From assembly GCF_028288225.1 (NCBI RefSeq), contig NZ_JAQBOC010000016.1, positions 50,123-114,122 on the forward strand: a DNA stretch of 64,000 bases, written 5' to 3'. Below are positions 1-7,723 of this stretch, piece after piece. The position numbers and the translations under genes are program-made. A model generated the notes under the pieces. The model saw only the letters and a program-made list of their open reading frames with translations. It was not told where the DNA came from and ran no database searches. The stretch comes from Mucilaginibacter sp. Its GTDB lineage: Bacteria; Bacteroidota; Bacteroidia; Sphingobacteriales; Sphingobacteriaceae. How positions within the stretch are numbered: position 1 is the stretch's first letter; each line of letters starts with the position of its first letter.

Positions 1-93
1 AAGCTTACCTGTAGAGGTCTAAAGTAATAACATTATTCGGATTTGGAATTTTTGGAGACAAAAATCTTCGTACTTTAGTAAAAACAAACTGCT

Positions 94-492
94 ATGAAAC
101 TAATTCCATATTTAAACTTCCCAGGTAATGCGGAGGAAGTATTAAACCATTATCAGAAAATTTTCAATGGTAGCATTAGTGATGTTAGCCGCTTTGGGGA
201 AATGCTCCCGGCTGAGGCTAATTACCAAGATAAAATTATGCACGCCCGCCTGGCATTTGGGGAAAACATGCTGATGTTCTCTGACGGTATGCCAGGCCAG
301 CCTGTAGATCATGGCAATGGCATCTACCTGAGCATAGGCCTCACTGATGAAGCGCAGGCGCGTTCCATATTCGGTCAGTTGAGCGAAGGCGGAAAAGTTA
401 CCATGCCGCTGGAAAAACAGTTTTGGGGCGCATTGTTCGGACAGGTAACAGATAGCTATGGCGTTAGCTGGATGATCAACTGCGAACTGTGA
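94..492 (+). CDS. VOC family protein, PhnB-like (glyoxalase fold)
   Basis: The 132-residue product has the PhnB-like layout of the VOC superfamily. It opens with MKLIPYLNFPGNAEEVLNHY, has a central IMHARLAFGENMLMFSD strand pair (about residues 49-65) and ends with a WG-x-LFGQVTDSYGVSWMIN block. The length is typical of single-domain PhnB-like proteins, which act as small metal-dependent or binding proteins; the substrate cannot be read from sequence. The ATG at 94 is the first start in frame and gives the expected N-terminus. It lies just before a palindromic repeat and a broken VOC gene, so two related genes may once have stood together here. Confidence 0.85.
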   Translation: MKLIPYLNFPGNAEEVLNHYQKIFNGSISDVSRFGEMLPAEANYQDKIMHARLAFGENMLMFSDGMPGQPVDHGNGIYLSIGLTDEAQARSIFGQLSEGGKVTMPLEKQFWGALFGQVTDSYGVSWMINCEL

Positions 493-582
493 GCTCCCGG
501 CCCCTAAAGGGGGGATAAAGCGGCCATATTTTAAGCAATAATATTTAACCATAAATTCCCCCTTTAGGGGGTTAGGGGGCCA
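493..582. repeat. Palindromic repeat family A (CCCCTAAAGGGG), copy 1
   Basis: Two GC-rich arms, cccctaaaggggg near 501-515 and ccccctttaggggg near 559-574, are inverted relative to each other around an AT-rich spacer. The same arm pair occurs at 40206-40320 and 53877-53947. This copy fills the gap between the VOC gene and the VOC pseudogene. No transposase is linked to it. Confidence 0.75.
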
Positions 583-797
583 ATGAAAAAAGTTACCGGG
601 CTGGGCGGAATTTTCTTTAAACATACGACCTGGCAAAAATAAATGAGTGGTACTCCAAAAATTTTGGATTGCAAACCGATGATTATGGCACCACCTTTGA
701 ATGGCACAAGGCGGATGATGAAGGTAAAAAAGGATTTACAATATGGAGCCTTTTCCCGGCCGGTACCCAACATTTTGAACCACAAAATGAGTTTTAG
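583..797 (+). pseudogene. Frameshifted and truncated VOC (glyoxalase/bleomycin-resistance) gene
   Basis: The ATG at 583 starts MKKVTGLGGIFFKH, typical of a VOC protein, and then reads into TAA at 640. From about 620 another frame continues the family sequence as YDLAKINEWYSKNFGLQ, then DDYGTTFEWHKADDEGKKGF, then TIWSLFPAGTQHFEPQNEF, ending at TAG 795-797. Intact relatives are about 115-125 residues, so this remnant has a frameshift and also lacks its C-terminal third. The broken end runs into a tagtccatag sequence resembling the repeats around the next gene. It is very unlikely to be functional. Confidence 0.85.
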
Positions 798-834
798 TCC
801 ATAGTAATAGTATCTGTATTAATAAAATGAAAAA

Positions 835-869
835 CCATGGTCCATGGACTATCGACCATGGACTATCCA
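835..869. repeat. Repeat family C (tccatggactatcgaccatgg), upstream copy
   Basis: The stretch is built from ccatggtccatgg and actatcgaccatggacta words and is partly self-complementary. It ends a few bases before the exporter ATG at 874. Related copies lie at 2103-2205, 20577-20683 and 58888-58916. Reading upstream of 874 would translate the repeat, which argues against the longer start at 844. Confidence 0.7.
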
Positions 870-873
870 ACAC

Positions 874-2100
874 ATGACAAAAAAACGTTATTTTTTTCTC
901 GTACTTATCTTAGGGTCGCTTACAGCTATCGGGCCTTTTTCTATTGATATGTATTTGCCGGGTTTTCCGGCCATAGCAAAATCACTGCATACCACTACTG
1001 CGCAGGTATCGCTTTCTTTATCAGGTTTTTTTATCGGCATTTCGGTTGGTCAGCTATTGTATGGCCCCTTGCTCGACAGATTTGGACGGAAAAACCCACT
1101 GTATATAGGTTTAACACTTTACATCGCAGCTTCTATTGGCTGTTTTTTTGTAAGCTCGATAGAACAGCTTATTGTATTACGATTTGTGCAGGCAGTAGGC
1201 AGTTGTGCTGCTGGTGTAGCCTCAATGGCAATGGTAAGAGATATATTTCCATTAAAGGATAACGCCAAAGTTTTTGCCCTGCTGATCCTGATATTAGGTG
1301 TATCGCCTATGCTGGCCCCAACCGTTGGCGGTTATATTACCGCAGCTTTTGGCTGGCAGCTAATATTTATCATATTAGCAGGCATAGCATTTTTGATATT
1401 AATGGCCGTAATATTCTTTTTGCCTGAAAGCTATCAACCGGACCCATCTCATTCATTAAAACCAAGGCCAATCATAATCAGCTTTTGGTCGGTAATGAAA
1501 CATCCCCAATTTTATACCTATGCGGTTTGCGGGGCAATAGGTTTTTCCGGCTTGTTTGCCTACCTGGCTGCTTCGCCATTTGTTTTTATGGATGTTTATG
1601 GAGTGAGCAGCAAAGTTTACGGGTGGATCTTCGCGCTGCTATCAATCGGTTTTATTGGTTCCAGCCAGCTTAACAATATGCTGACCAGGAGATATAAAAG
1701 TGAACAGATAGTAAATGTTACCCTACCGGCTATGGTAATCATTTCCCTTATTTTTTTAACCGGATCTGCAGGCGATTGGTTTGGCATTTATGGAAGCATT
1801 GTTATGATATTTTTGTTATTATGCTGTGTTGGGATAACCTATCCGAATACTTCGGCGCTGTCGCTTGCACCATTCTCAAAAAATGCAGGCACTGCTGCAG
1901 CTTTAATGGGAGCCTTACAAATGGGAGTTGGCACCCTGGTATCAATATTGGTGAGTATGTTTAAAAGCCGCAGCACCATACCTATGTCGGGGTTAATGGC
2001 AACTGCGGCAGTGCTTGCGTTATTAATACTGATGATAGGCAGAAGAAACATCGTTCAACCGGTTGAAGCTGCAGAGCAGGTTGGCGCGGGTGCGCATTGA
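874..2100 (+). CDS. Bcr/CflA family multidrug efflux MFS transporter
   Basis: This is a major facilitator of the Bcr/CflA drug:H+ antiporter group in the inner membrane, likely exporting drugs or metabolites. From the chosen start it has 408 residues and about 12 hydrophobic segments. Family marks are IGPFSIDMYLPGFPAIAKSL in the first helix region, QLLYGPLLDRFGRKNPLYIG (motif A between helices 2 and 3) and VLRFVQAVGSCAAGVASMAM. I chose ATG 874 (MTKKRYFF) over 844 because the extra 10 codons are repeat DNA. Close copies of that repeat also lie just after its stop, so the gene is flanked on both sides. Substrate is unknown. Confidence 0.9.
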   Translation: MTKKRYFFLVLILGSLTAIGPFSIDMYLPGFPAIAKSLHTTTAQVSLSLSGFFIGISVGQLLYGPLLDRFGRKNPLYIGLTLYIAASIGCFFVSSIEQLIVLRFVQAVGSCAAGVASMAMVRDIFPLKDNAKVFALLILILGVSPMLAPTVGGYITAAFGWQLIFIILAGIAFLILMAVIFFLPESYQPDPSHSLKPRPIIISFWSVMKHPQFYTYAVCGAIGFSGLFAYLAASPFVFMDVYGVSSKVYGWIFALLSIGFIGSSQLNNMLTRRYKSEQIVNVTLPAMVIISLIFLTGSAGDWFGIYGSIVMIFLLLCCVGITYPNTSALSLAPFSKNAGTAAALMGALQMGVGTLVSILVSMFKSRSTIPMSGLMATAAVLALLILMIGRRNIVQPVEAAEQVGAGAH

Positions 2101-2102
2101 GT

Positions 2103-2205
2103 TTTTAGTCCATGGTCGATGGTCCATAGTCCATAGCCTGAGCATAGATGAAAGCCAGGTTGCATATAATTAAACTATGGTCCATGGACTATCGACCATC
2201 GACTA
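2103..2205. repeat. Repeat family C, paired copies downstream of the exporter
   Basis: One copy (2106-2139, agtccatggtcgatggtcc) and a second in the opposite sense (2176-2205, tggtccatggactatcgacc) could fold together. The last three bases, cta at 2203-2205, are the TAG stop codon of the leftward clpP gene, so the repeat reaches the coding end exactly. Confidence 0.7.
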
Positions 2206-2892
2206 ATTGCCTCCCAGCACCTCATCAATTATTCCAAACTCTTTTGCCTCGGCGGCTACCATCCAAAAGTCGCGGTCTGATACATCATGGATCTTTTGGT
2301 ATTCCTGGCCGCTGTGTTTTGCAAGGATGGTGTATAGCTCTTTTTTTATTTTCAACACTTCGCGGGCGGTTATTTCAATATCAGATGCCGGACCCTGCAC
2401 ACCGCCTAGTGGTTGGTGAAGCATTACCCTTGAGTGATTCAGGGCTGCGCGTTTACCTTTCGCACCTGCGCATAGTAACACAGATGCCATTGATGCCGCC
2501 AGGCCGGTGCAAATAGTAGCAACATCAGGGCTGATCAACTGCATGGTATCATAAATCCCATATCCGGCATAAACCGATCCGCCCGGGCAATTAATATACA
2601 TCTGGATATCTTTTTTAGGATCTGTTGATTGAAGAAACAGTAACTGTGCCTGGATAATGTTGGCCACATTATCATCCACAGCATTTCCTAAAAATATGAT
2701 CCTGTCCATCATAAGGCGCGAAAAAACATCCATTTGGGCCACCCGCAATTCACGTTCTTCGGTAATGTAAGGCGTTTGGGCCATTAGCGGATTGCTGCCT
2801 GAAACAGCGGCTATGTAATTATCAAGCGGCTGGGTTTTGACATGGCAATGCCCCGCCGCAAATTTGCGGAATTCATTTTTATCGATATTCAT
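2203..2892 (-). CDS. clpP: ATP-dependent Clp protease proteolytic subunit (ClpP), probable second paralogue
   Basis: This is the serine peptidase of the Clp protease, which forms a tetradecameric chamber fed by ClpX/ClpC unfoldases. All three catalytic residues are visible: Ser134 in GLAASMASVLL, His159 in HSRVMLHQP and Asp208 in SDRDFWM. The 229 residues include the N-terminal extension usual in Bacteroidota. Several normally fixed positions vary, for example NCPGGS where NSPGGS is usual and two extra cysteines near the core. It is not beside clpX or tig but 11 bp after a small gene that overlaps an ECF sigma gene. That context suggests an accessory ClpP; whether another copy exists in the genome cannot be seen here. 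Confidence 0.93.
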   Translation of the reverse strand: MNIDKNEFRKFAAGHCHVKTQPLDNYIAAVSGSNPLMAQTPYITEERELRVAQMDVFSRLMMDRIIFLGNAVDDNVANIIQAQLLFLQSTDPKKDIQMYINCPGGSVYAGYGIYDTMQLISPDVATICTGLAASMASVLLCAGAKGKRAALNHSRVMLHQPLGGVQGPASDIEITAREVLKIKKELYTILAKHSGQEYQKIHDVSDRDFWMVAAEAKEFGIIDEVLGGN

Positions 2893-2903
2893 AATTTACT
2901 GGG

Positions 2904-3176
2904 TTATTGTTTTGAAAAGATCTGCCTTATTTTTTCACTAAAGCTTTTATGCCGCGCCTGATTGAAAAGGCTTTGGTGTACCACCTCAATTTCCTGCTTA
3001 AGCTGATTGCGGCCATATAATTTAATTATATTATAGGCAGCTTTTTGCCAATGCAGCTTATCGCTCAGCTCATTGTCGAGCAATAGCTTTGCTTCAAATA
3101 CCAGCGTATCGCCGGGGTTTGTGAGCTGCAACAGGTGTGCCTCTATCTGTTCGGTTTCAATTAAGGAAGTCCTCAT
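2904..3176 (-). CDS. Hypothetical protein overlapping the ECF sigma gene (possible sigma regulator)
   Basis: The 90-residue soluble, helix-rich protein has no membrane segment and no zinc-binding HxxxCxxC motif, so it is not a classical anti-sigma factor. Notable blocks are LVFEAKLLLDNELSDKLHWQ (about 25-44), YNIIKLYGRNQLKQEIEVVH (48-67) and a basic tail SEKIRQIFSKQ. Its start codon lies inside the end of the sigma gene (20-bp overlap), implying translational coupling, and clpP follows after 11 bp. I infer a role linked to the sigma factor, perhaps as partner or inhibitor, but no function is established from sequence. Confidence 0.7.
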   Translation of the reverse strand: MRTSLIETEQIEAHLLQLTNPGDTLVFEAKLLLDNELSDKLHWQKAAYNIIKLYGRNQLKQEIEVVHQSLFNQARHKSFSEKIRQIFSKQ

Positions 3177-3699
3177 AGGTCAATGATCTTTCTTTAATGG
3201 TTTCTCTTGCTTTTTCCAAACATTTATATTTCTGCACAGTTGCCGATCGCACACCTGAAAATCCAAATAGTTTAGCAGCATCAGCAAGCGGCAACTGGTC
3301 ATAATAAAAGGAGCGAAGCAGTTCCATGCACTTTTTTCCGGCTGTTTCTAAAAAGTGCATCAGCTTTGACTCCGATGGCTGATCATCATCTATATTAAAG
3401 GTTATATCAATGCCATCAAGTGAAGTATTATGACTATTATCCTTAAATTTTCTGAGCCATAAATGCTTGCTTATGCCCACCAGGTAAGCCTTCTCATTGG
3501 TGTTAATTGCAATAGCAGAAGCCACCGCCTTTTCATAATAGATCACCAAAGCATCCTGGAAAATATCCTTCGCGTCATCAAAAGAGCCGCCCATTTTGCT
3601 AATGTATTGTGCTACAGACGGAAATGCGTTTTTATATAAGGCTATAAAAAGCTTTTCCCTTTGTGCTGCAGCCCGAATCAAAATATTCATCTCCGGCAT
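3157..3699 (-). CDS. ECF-type sigma-70 family RNA polymerase sigma factor
   Basis: The 180-residue protein has the two-domain ECF layout. Region 2 spans about residues 15-80 (GSFDDAKDIFQDALVIYYEK, then a KAYLVGISKHLWLRKFKD helix). Region 4, about 115-165, contains a helix-turn-helix (LPLADAAKLFGFSGVRSATV) and an RSFYYDQLPL linker. It would redirect RNA polymerase to a small regulon. It is first in a leftward unit with the overlapping 90-residue gene and clpP. A second in-frame ATG occurs three codons in, so the start is uncertain by 9 bp. The inducing signal is not evident. Confidence 0.88.
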   Translation of the reverse strand: MPEMNILIRAAAQREKLFIALYKNAFPSVAQYISKMGGSFDDAKDIFQDALVIYYEKAVASAIAINTNEKAYLVGISKHLWLRKFKDNSHNTSLDGIDITFNIDDDQPSESKLMHFLETAGKKCMELLRSFYYDQLPLADAAKLFGFSGVRSATVQKYKCLEKARETIKERSLTYEDFLN

Positions 3700-3760
3700 A
3701 ATTTTATTGTTTTAATAGTAAGTGCAAATTTGGGGTTAAGTATCACCTTTTATTTGTGAC

Positions 3761-4408
3761 TTATTTTTTATAGCCATCTATTTTTGCATACTCGTCCAAA
3801 ACTTTATAATTTCCTTCTTTGTCTATTACTATATAAGCGGGCACTCCAACATCGCTTAATGGTATTGAAACGGAATAGCCGATTGCCAGCTGTCCCCTGG
3901 TTTTATTGTAGCCTATATAATCCGGGCTGAATAATATTGCGTATTTCTGTAATTGCTCATAAAGCATATGATTGAAATCAATTTTCTTAAAAGTTTTATT
4001 GAGTAACGTATCCTTATTTCTAATTAACATGATTTGCGATGCGAAATTATGGGTAACAAACTCTTTTTTGCCTTTTTTGCTCCAATCATAAAGTGCAGGA
4101 ACAATCAATGAGCTATCGTGCAAGCAATAATATTTGCATTGTAAGAATAGGGTGTCGCTACCATCTGCAATGGTTCTATCAATATTTTGAATTTTGTTGT
4201 ACGTGGTTAAATAATCTTTTTTTACTTCATCATATGATTCTTCATCCTGTTCGCTGTCGGGCCGTTCACCTTGCGCCATTTGCGAATCAATATTTTTTTG
4301 CTTTTTGAGACTGTCGGTCGCTACCTGGTTGTTAACTTTTGCCGGGTGTTTTTCGTTGCAACCGGTAAATATTAAAATGAGTGCAACTGCACTTAATGTT
4401 TTTTTCAT
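3761..4408 (-). CDS. Hypothetical lipoprotein
   Basis: The 215-residue product begins with a lipoprotein signal peptide, MKKTLSAVALILIFTGC, with the lipid-modified cysteine at position 17. A polar acidic linker with several DSE/EESYDE runs follows to about residue 65. The rest looks like a compact soluble domain ending in PAYIVIDKEGNYKVLDEYAK. It is presumably anchored in the periplasm or outer membrane. I do not recognise a family. It is followed 3' by the sigma unit and preceded by another small lipoprotein gene in the same direction, 29 bp away, so the two lipoproteins may be co-transcribed. Confidence 0.7.
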   Translation of the reverse strand: MKKTLSAVALILIFTGCNEKHPAKVNNQVATDSLKKQKNIDSQMAQGERPDSEQDEESYDEVKKDYLTTYNKIQNIDRTIADGSDTLFLQCKYYCLHDSSLIVPALYDWSKKGKKEFVTHNFASQIMLIRNKDTLLNKTFKKIDFNHMLYEQLQKYAILFSPDYIGYNKTRGQLAIGYSVSIPLSDVGVPAYIVIDKEGNYKVLDEYAKIDGYKK

Positions 4409-4437
4409 CGTCTAAAATAAATAATTCTTATTGACCG

Positions 4438-4833
4438 CTACTCCTTCACCGCCGTCACCTTTGCATTTGTTCCCGTTTTTGTTTCAAATACAAGTTCCTT
4501 ATCACTCGCTTTAGTAATATAAAATGAAAAGCTGCGCGTTGTGCCATCCGGCAAATTCTCATTGATCATGATCTTATCTCCATCGGCCACAAATTTGCCA
4601 TGTGATAATGGTTTTCCAGCCCACATGATCACGTAGGTACCATCCTTTGAAAATTCAATAGATGCGCCTTGTCGTTTTAGTTCATCTGCGGGTATATCGG
4701 GAGAATCGCCTTGTGGGTGCTCAATTTTAATATAATCCCATTTACCGTACAGCCCACCGGAATTTACTGATGGTTTGCAGCTGATAAAACAGGTGACACA
4801 AACGAATAATGTAAGGAATTTTAGCTTCATCAT
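4438..4833 (-). CDS. Small lipoprotein with lipocalin-like domain
   Basis: The 131-residue protein starts with a signal peptide and the lipobox FISC (Cys19). The mature part, GLYGKWDYIKI...GASIEFSKDGTYVIMW...GKFVADGDKIMI, shows the pattern of small lipocalin-like (DUF4923/DUF5004-type) Bacteroidota lipoproteins: a short beta-barrel with an initial GxW motif and repeated strand-turn-strand units. Such proteins are usually of unknown role. Two methionines open the frame; starting at the second loses one residue only. Confidence 0.72.
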   Translation of the reverse strand: MMKLKFLTLFVCVTCFISCKPSVNSGGLYGKWDYIKIEHPQGDSPDIPADELKRQGASIEFSKDGTYVIMWAGKPLSHGKFVADGDKIMINENLPDGTTRSFSFYITKASDKELVFETKTGTNAKVTAVKE

Positions 4834-4919
4834 ATCAGCAACTAATTTAAGTTATTAAATAAAATTTTGTTTATTTGTTTTAAGTGTTATTTTTACAATT
4901 ATAAACCAATTAACTCATC

Positions 4920-6461
4920 GTGAAGAAAATTCTTACCTTATGTTTAATCTGTGTGGCAATGTGTGCATACAGTCAGCAGGAAACTGCAAGCCTGGCAATC
5001 AGCAATGATTCAAAGCTAACCATCAGCAAATACATTTACGGGCAGTTTGCCGAACATTTGGGACACGGCATTTATGGTGGCTTTTGGGTTGATAAATCAT
5101 TGCCTGTTGAAAAGCAGGACCGCATCAGGCTTGATGTGGTGAATGCACTTAAAAAAATAAAGATCCCGAGCCTGCGCTGGCCCGGCGGTTGTTTTGCCGA
5201 TGAATACCATTGGCGCGATGGTATTGGTCCGCGTGAGCAAAGGCCAAAGATGGTAAATACCAACTGGGGCGGCACAACCGAAGACAACAGCTTTGGTACG
5301 CATGAGTTTCTTGAGCTTTGCAGCCTGCTTGGCACCGAACCTTACTTTGCTGCAAATGTTGGCAGCGGTACAGTGGAGGAAATGTCAAAATGGATTGAAT
5401 ATACAAACTCAAACAGCACAAGTACTGTTGCGGAAATGCGCAAGCAAAACGGCCATCCCGAGCCGTACAAAGTTACTTTTTGGGGAATAGGAAATGAGAG
5501 CTGGGGCTGCGGTGGTAACATGACGCCTGAGTATTATGCCAATGAATATAAAAAGTATGCAGCATTCGCAAAAAATTATCCGGGAGCGCCCTTGAAAAAG
5601 ATAGCCAGCGGTCCGAATTCTGACGACTATAACTGGACAGAGGTAATTATGAAGAACATTCCAAACTGGGATATGTGGGGTATTTCTCTGCATTATTACA
5701 CCGTGCCTACCGGCGATTGGGGACATAAGGGGTCAGCAACCAGCTTTAACGAGAGTGAGTATTTTGAAACCATGGTTAAAACTCTGAAAATGGAAGAGCT
5801 TGTTAACAAACATGCCGCCATTATGGATAAATACGATCCAAAGAAAAAGGTAGCATTGGTGGTTGACGAATGGGGTGTTTGGACAGATGTTGAACCCGGT
5901 ACAAATCCTGGGTTTCTATACCAGCAAAACAGCCTGCGCGATGCATTGATTGCATCAACAAACCTGAATATTTTTAACAACCATTGCGACAGGGTTAAGG
6001 GAGCTGCTTTGGCACAAACTATAAATGTTTTGCAGTCACTTATTCTTACCGATAAGGAGAGAATGCTGCTTACCCCAACTTACTATATCTTTGATATGTA
6101 TAAGGTGCACCAGGATGCCAAATATTTACCGATGCAATTAACCTCTCCTGATTATGTGATGGGCGATAAAAAGATCCCTGCAATAAATGTTTCGGCATCG
6201 CAGGATGCGCAGGGCAAGGTGCACATCTCCCTGACAAATCTCGATCCGCATAAAAACATTACCATAAGCACAAGTCTGAAGGATATTAAATGGAAAACAG
6301 TAACAGGGCAAATTCTAACATCAGCCAATATTACTGATATTAATACATTTGATAAGCCCGACAAGCTGCAGCTTGAAAATTTTAAAGGCGCTAAAAAGGA
6401 TGGCGATAATTTAGTGCTAGTGATGCCCGCAAAATCTGCAGTTACGCTGGAGTTGGAGTAA
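4920..6461 (+). CDS. Secreted alpha-L-arabinofuranosidase, glycoside hydrolase family 51
   Basis: This enzyme releases terminal arabinofuranose from arabinan or arabinoxylan. The 513-residue protein has a Sec signal peptide (MKKILTLCLICVAMCAYSQQ), the GH51 N-terminal part with GQFAEHLGHGIYGG and LRWPGGCFADEYHWRDGIGP, the acid/base Glu193 in WGIGNESWGCGG, the nucleophile Glu317 in VVDEWGVW, and a C-terminal beta-sandwich from about 400. The start is GTG at 4920; the next methionine would cut into the signal peptide. It stands alone, without a SusC/D pair nearby, so it is not obviously part of a polysaccharide utilisation locus in this window. Confidence 0.93.
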   Translation: MKKILTLCLICVAMCAYSQQETASLAISNDSKLTISKYIYGQFAEHLGHGIYGGFWVDKSLPVEKQDRIRLDVVNALKKIKIPSLRWPGGCFADEYHWRDGIGPREQRPKMVNTNWGGTTEDNSFGTHEFLELCSLLGTEPYFAANVGSGTVEEMSKWIEYTNSNSTSTVAEMRKQNGHPEPYKVTFWGIGNESWGCGGNMTPEYYANEYKKYAAFAKNYPGAPLKKIASGPNSDDYNWTEVIMKNIPNWDMWGISLHYYTVPTGDWGHKGSATSFNESEYFETMVKTLKMEELVNKHAAIMDKYDPKKKVALVVDEWGVWTDVEPGTNPGFLYQQNSLRDALIASTNLNIFNNHCDRVKGAALAQTINVLQSLILTDKERMLLTPTYYIFDMYKVHQDAKYLPMQLTSPDYVMGDKKIPAINVSASQDAQGKVHISLTNLDPHKNITISTSLKDIKWKTVTGQILTSANITDINTFDKPDKLQLENFKGAKKDGDNLVLVMPAKSAVTLELE

Positions 6462-6475
6462 TGTAACGTTTATTC

Positions 6476-6556
6476 GTAGGGGCGTATTGCATACGCCCTC
6501 GCCGACAAAATCGTTACTGTTGCGTGATGTACAGGGCGTACGCGATACGCCCCTAC
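6476..6556. repeat. REPIN-like doublet, family B (GTAGGGGCGTA), copy 1
   Basis: Two short hairpins face each other: GTAGGGGCGTATTGCATACG at the left end, and a near-mirror ending GCGATACGCCCCTAC at the right end. The whole element is an 81-bp imperfect inverted repeat. A second doublet lies at 27340-27456. It sits in the gap after the GH51 gene. Confidence 0.8.
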
Positions 6557-6624
6557 AATGAAATCTGTAAAGGAATTGCCATAAGGTAATTTTTACCGGG
6601 CAGAAATAATATATTTTTGCCGGT

Positions 6625-7251
6625 ATGAAAACCAAATTCGACACTTCAACCTGGGCGCGTAAGGCACATTTTGAGTTTTTCAGCAAATTTGAAGATCCGG
6701 TTTATGGAGTTTGCGTAGATATTGATTGCACAACGGCTTATAAGTTTGCCAAAGAAAAAGGCGTTTCATTTTACCTGTATATGCTTTACAAATCATTAGC
6801 AGCCGCCAATACTATTGAGCCGTTTAAATTACGGATTGATGGCGATGAGGCGTTTATTTACGAAAGGGTAGATGCCGCTTCAACCATAGGGCGTGCTAAC
6901 GGAACTTTTGGTTTCGGTTATATTGATTACAACCCATCATTTGCCGAATTTATTACGGCCGCTAAAATAGAAGTTGAGCGCGTACAAAGCAGGAATGATT
7001 TGGAACCGGCAAGCAGGCAAAACATAATCCGTTTTTCGTCATTACCCTGGATAGATTTCACATCGCTATCGCACGCTCGTATGTTTGCGGTTGATAAAGA
7101 CAGCAGCCCAAACATTTCGTTCGGTAAAATGACGGAGAAGTATGGTAAAAGATCAATGCCAATGTCTGTTCATGTTCATCATGCCCTTGTTGATGGTTTA
7201 CATATCGGGCAATATATTGATTGCTTTCAGGAGTTAATGAAGGGTGTTTAA
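6625..7251 (+). CDS. CatA-like chloramphenicol acetyltransferase family protein
   Basis: The 208-residue protein matches the trimeric type-A chloramphenicol acetyltransferase family: MKTKFDTSTWARKAHFEFFS at the start, SFYLYMLYKSLAAAN, LPWIDFTSLSHAR, and the catalytic HHALVDG near the C-terminus, with His186 as base and Asp190 as the structural acid. These enzymes transfer acetyl from acetyl-CoA to chloramphenicol, but chromosomal Bacteroidota members often lack a proven drug substrate, so resistance is not implied. A TATTTTTG box lies immediately upstream of the ATG and may be a -7 element. A 9-bp GAGACGCGA hairpin follows the gene. Confidence 0.85.
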   Translation: MKTKFDTSTWARKAHFEFFSKFEDPVYGVCVDIDCTTAYKFAKEKGVSFYLYMLYKSLAAANTIEPFKLRIDGDEAFIYERVDAASTIGRANGTFGFGYIDYNPSFAEFITAAKIEVERVQSRNDLEPASRQNIIRFSSLPWIDFTSLSHARMFAVDKDSSPNISFGKMTEKYGKRSMPMSVHVHHALVDGLHIGQYIDCFQELMKGV

Positions 7252-7267
7252 TGAGGGATGAGATGCA

Positions 7268-7289
7268 GAGACGCGACTCCTCGCGTCTC
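7268..7289. repeat. GAGACGC hairpin repeat, copy 1
   Basis: GAGACGCGA and TCGCGTCTC form a perfect 9-bp stem with a 4-base loop. A related hairpin (GAGACGCAA/TTGCGTCTC) lies at 25505-25526. Each follows a gene, here between the acetyltransferase and a small leftward gene. It lacks a U-run, so it is a repeat rather than a clear terminator. Confidence 0.7.
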
Positions 7290-7299
7290 CATCAGGTAG

Positions 7300-7455
7300 T
7301 TACAACATTTTTCTTCGCGTTCTTCTCATCTTCTCCTCAGCCTGTTTTACTTCGTCTTTTTCGCTAAGGGGAGAATCTGTTCTAAGATGCTCATGAGCAT
7401 TATCATGCTTTGACATTGCCTTGTGCTCGCCAGGTTTTTTGCTTATTGTTTTCAT
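7300..7455 (-). CDS. Small hydrophilic protein (51 aa), hypothetical
   Basis: ATG at 7455 opens a 51-codon frame starting MKTISKKPGEHKAMSKHDNA, with a charged helical second half (LSEKDEVKQAEEKMRRTRRK) and a TAA stop at 7300-7302. The composition, very rich in Lys, Glu and Arg with no hydrophobic core, resembles small intrinsically disordered proteins common in Sphingobacteriaceae. It is convergent with the acetyltransferase gene. There is no known function; reality as a gene is plausible, not proven. Confidence 0.5.
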   Translation of the reverse strand: MKTISKKPGEHKAMSKHDNAHEHLRTDSPLSEKDEVKQAEEKMRRTRRKML

Positions 7456-7723
7456 GGCTCTGTATGTTAGATATAAGAATAACTACAGCACTTCGCTAAT
7501 TGTTTACAATTGTTTATATTTTATTTTTTGCGGTGCTTGTGAACGTTAAAAGTATAAAACATATTTGGTAAACTTTATCACACTTTTGTAACAACCGGCA
7601 GCCCTTGTCATCTAAATATTACTATACAGCCAAGGTACTACGGATTAATGCTGTAAGTTTTCGTAAAGGCCCGCACCTCAAGGGCTTCGGATTTAATCTT
7701 AAAATTTTTCAATCTAAAAAAAA

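Noticed and set aside
1..93. HindIII-like aagctt at base 1 as a mobile-element or library end
   Set aside because: A single restriction site at a window edge has no supporting inverted end or repeat.
142..636. 164-codon minus-strand frame
   Set aside because: It is antisense to the VOC gene and continues into repeat and pseudogene DNA; no family signal.
844..873. Earlier start for the Bcr/CflA exporter
   Set aside because: The 10 extra codons are a translated dispersed repeat; the family start MTKKRYFF at 874 fits better.
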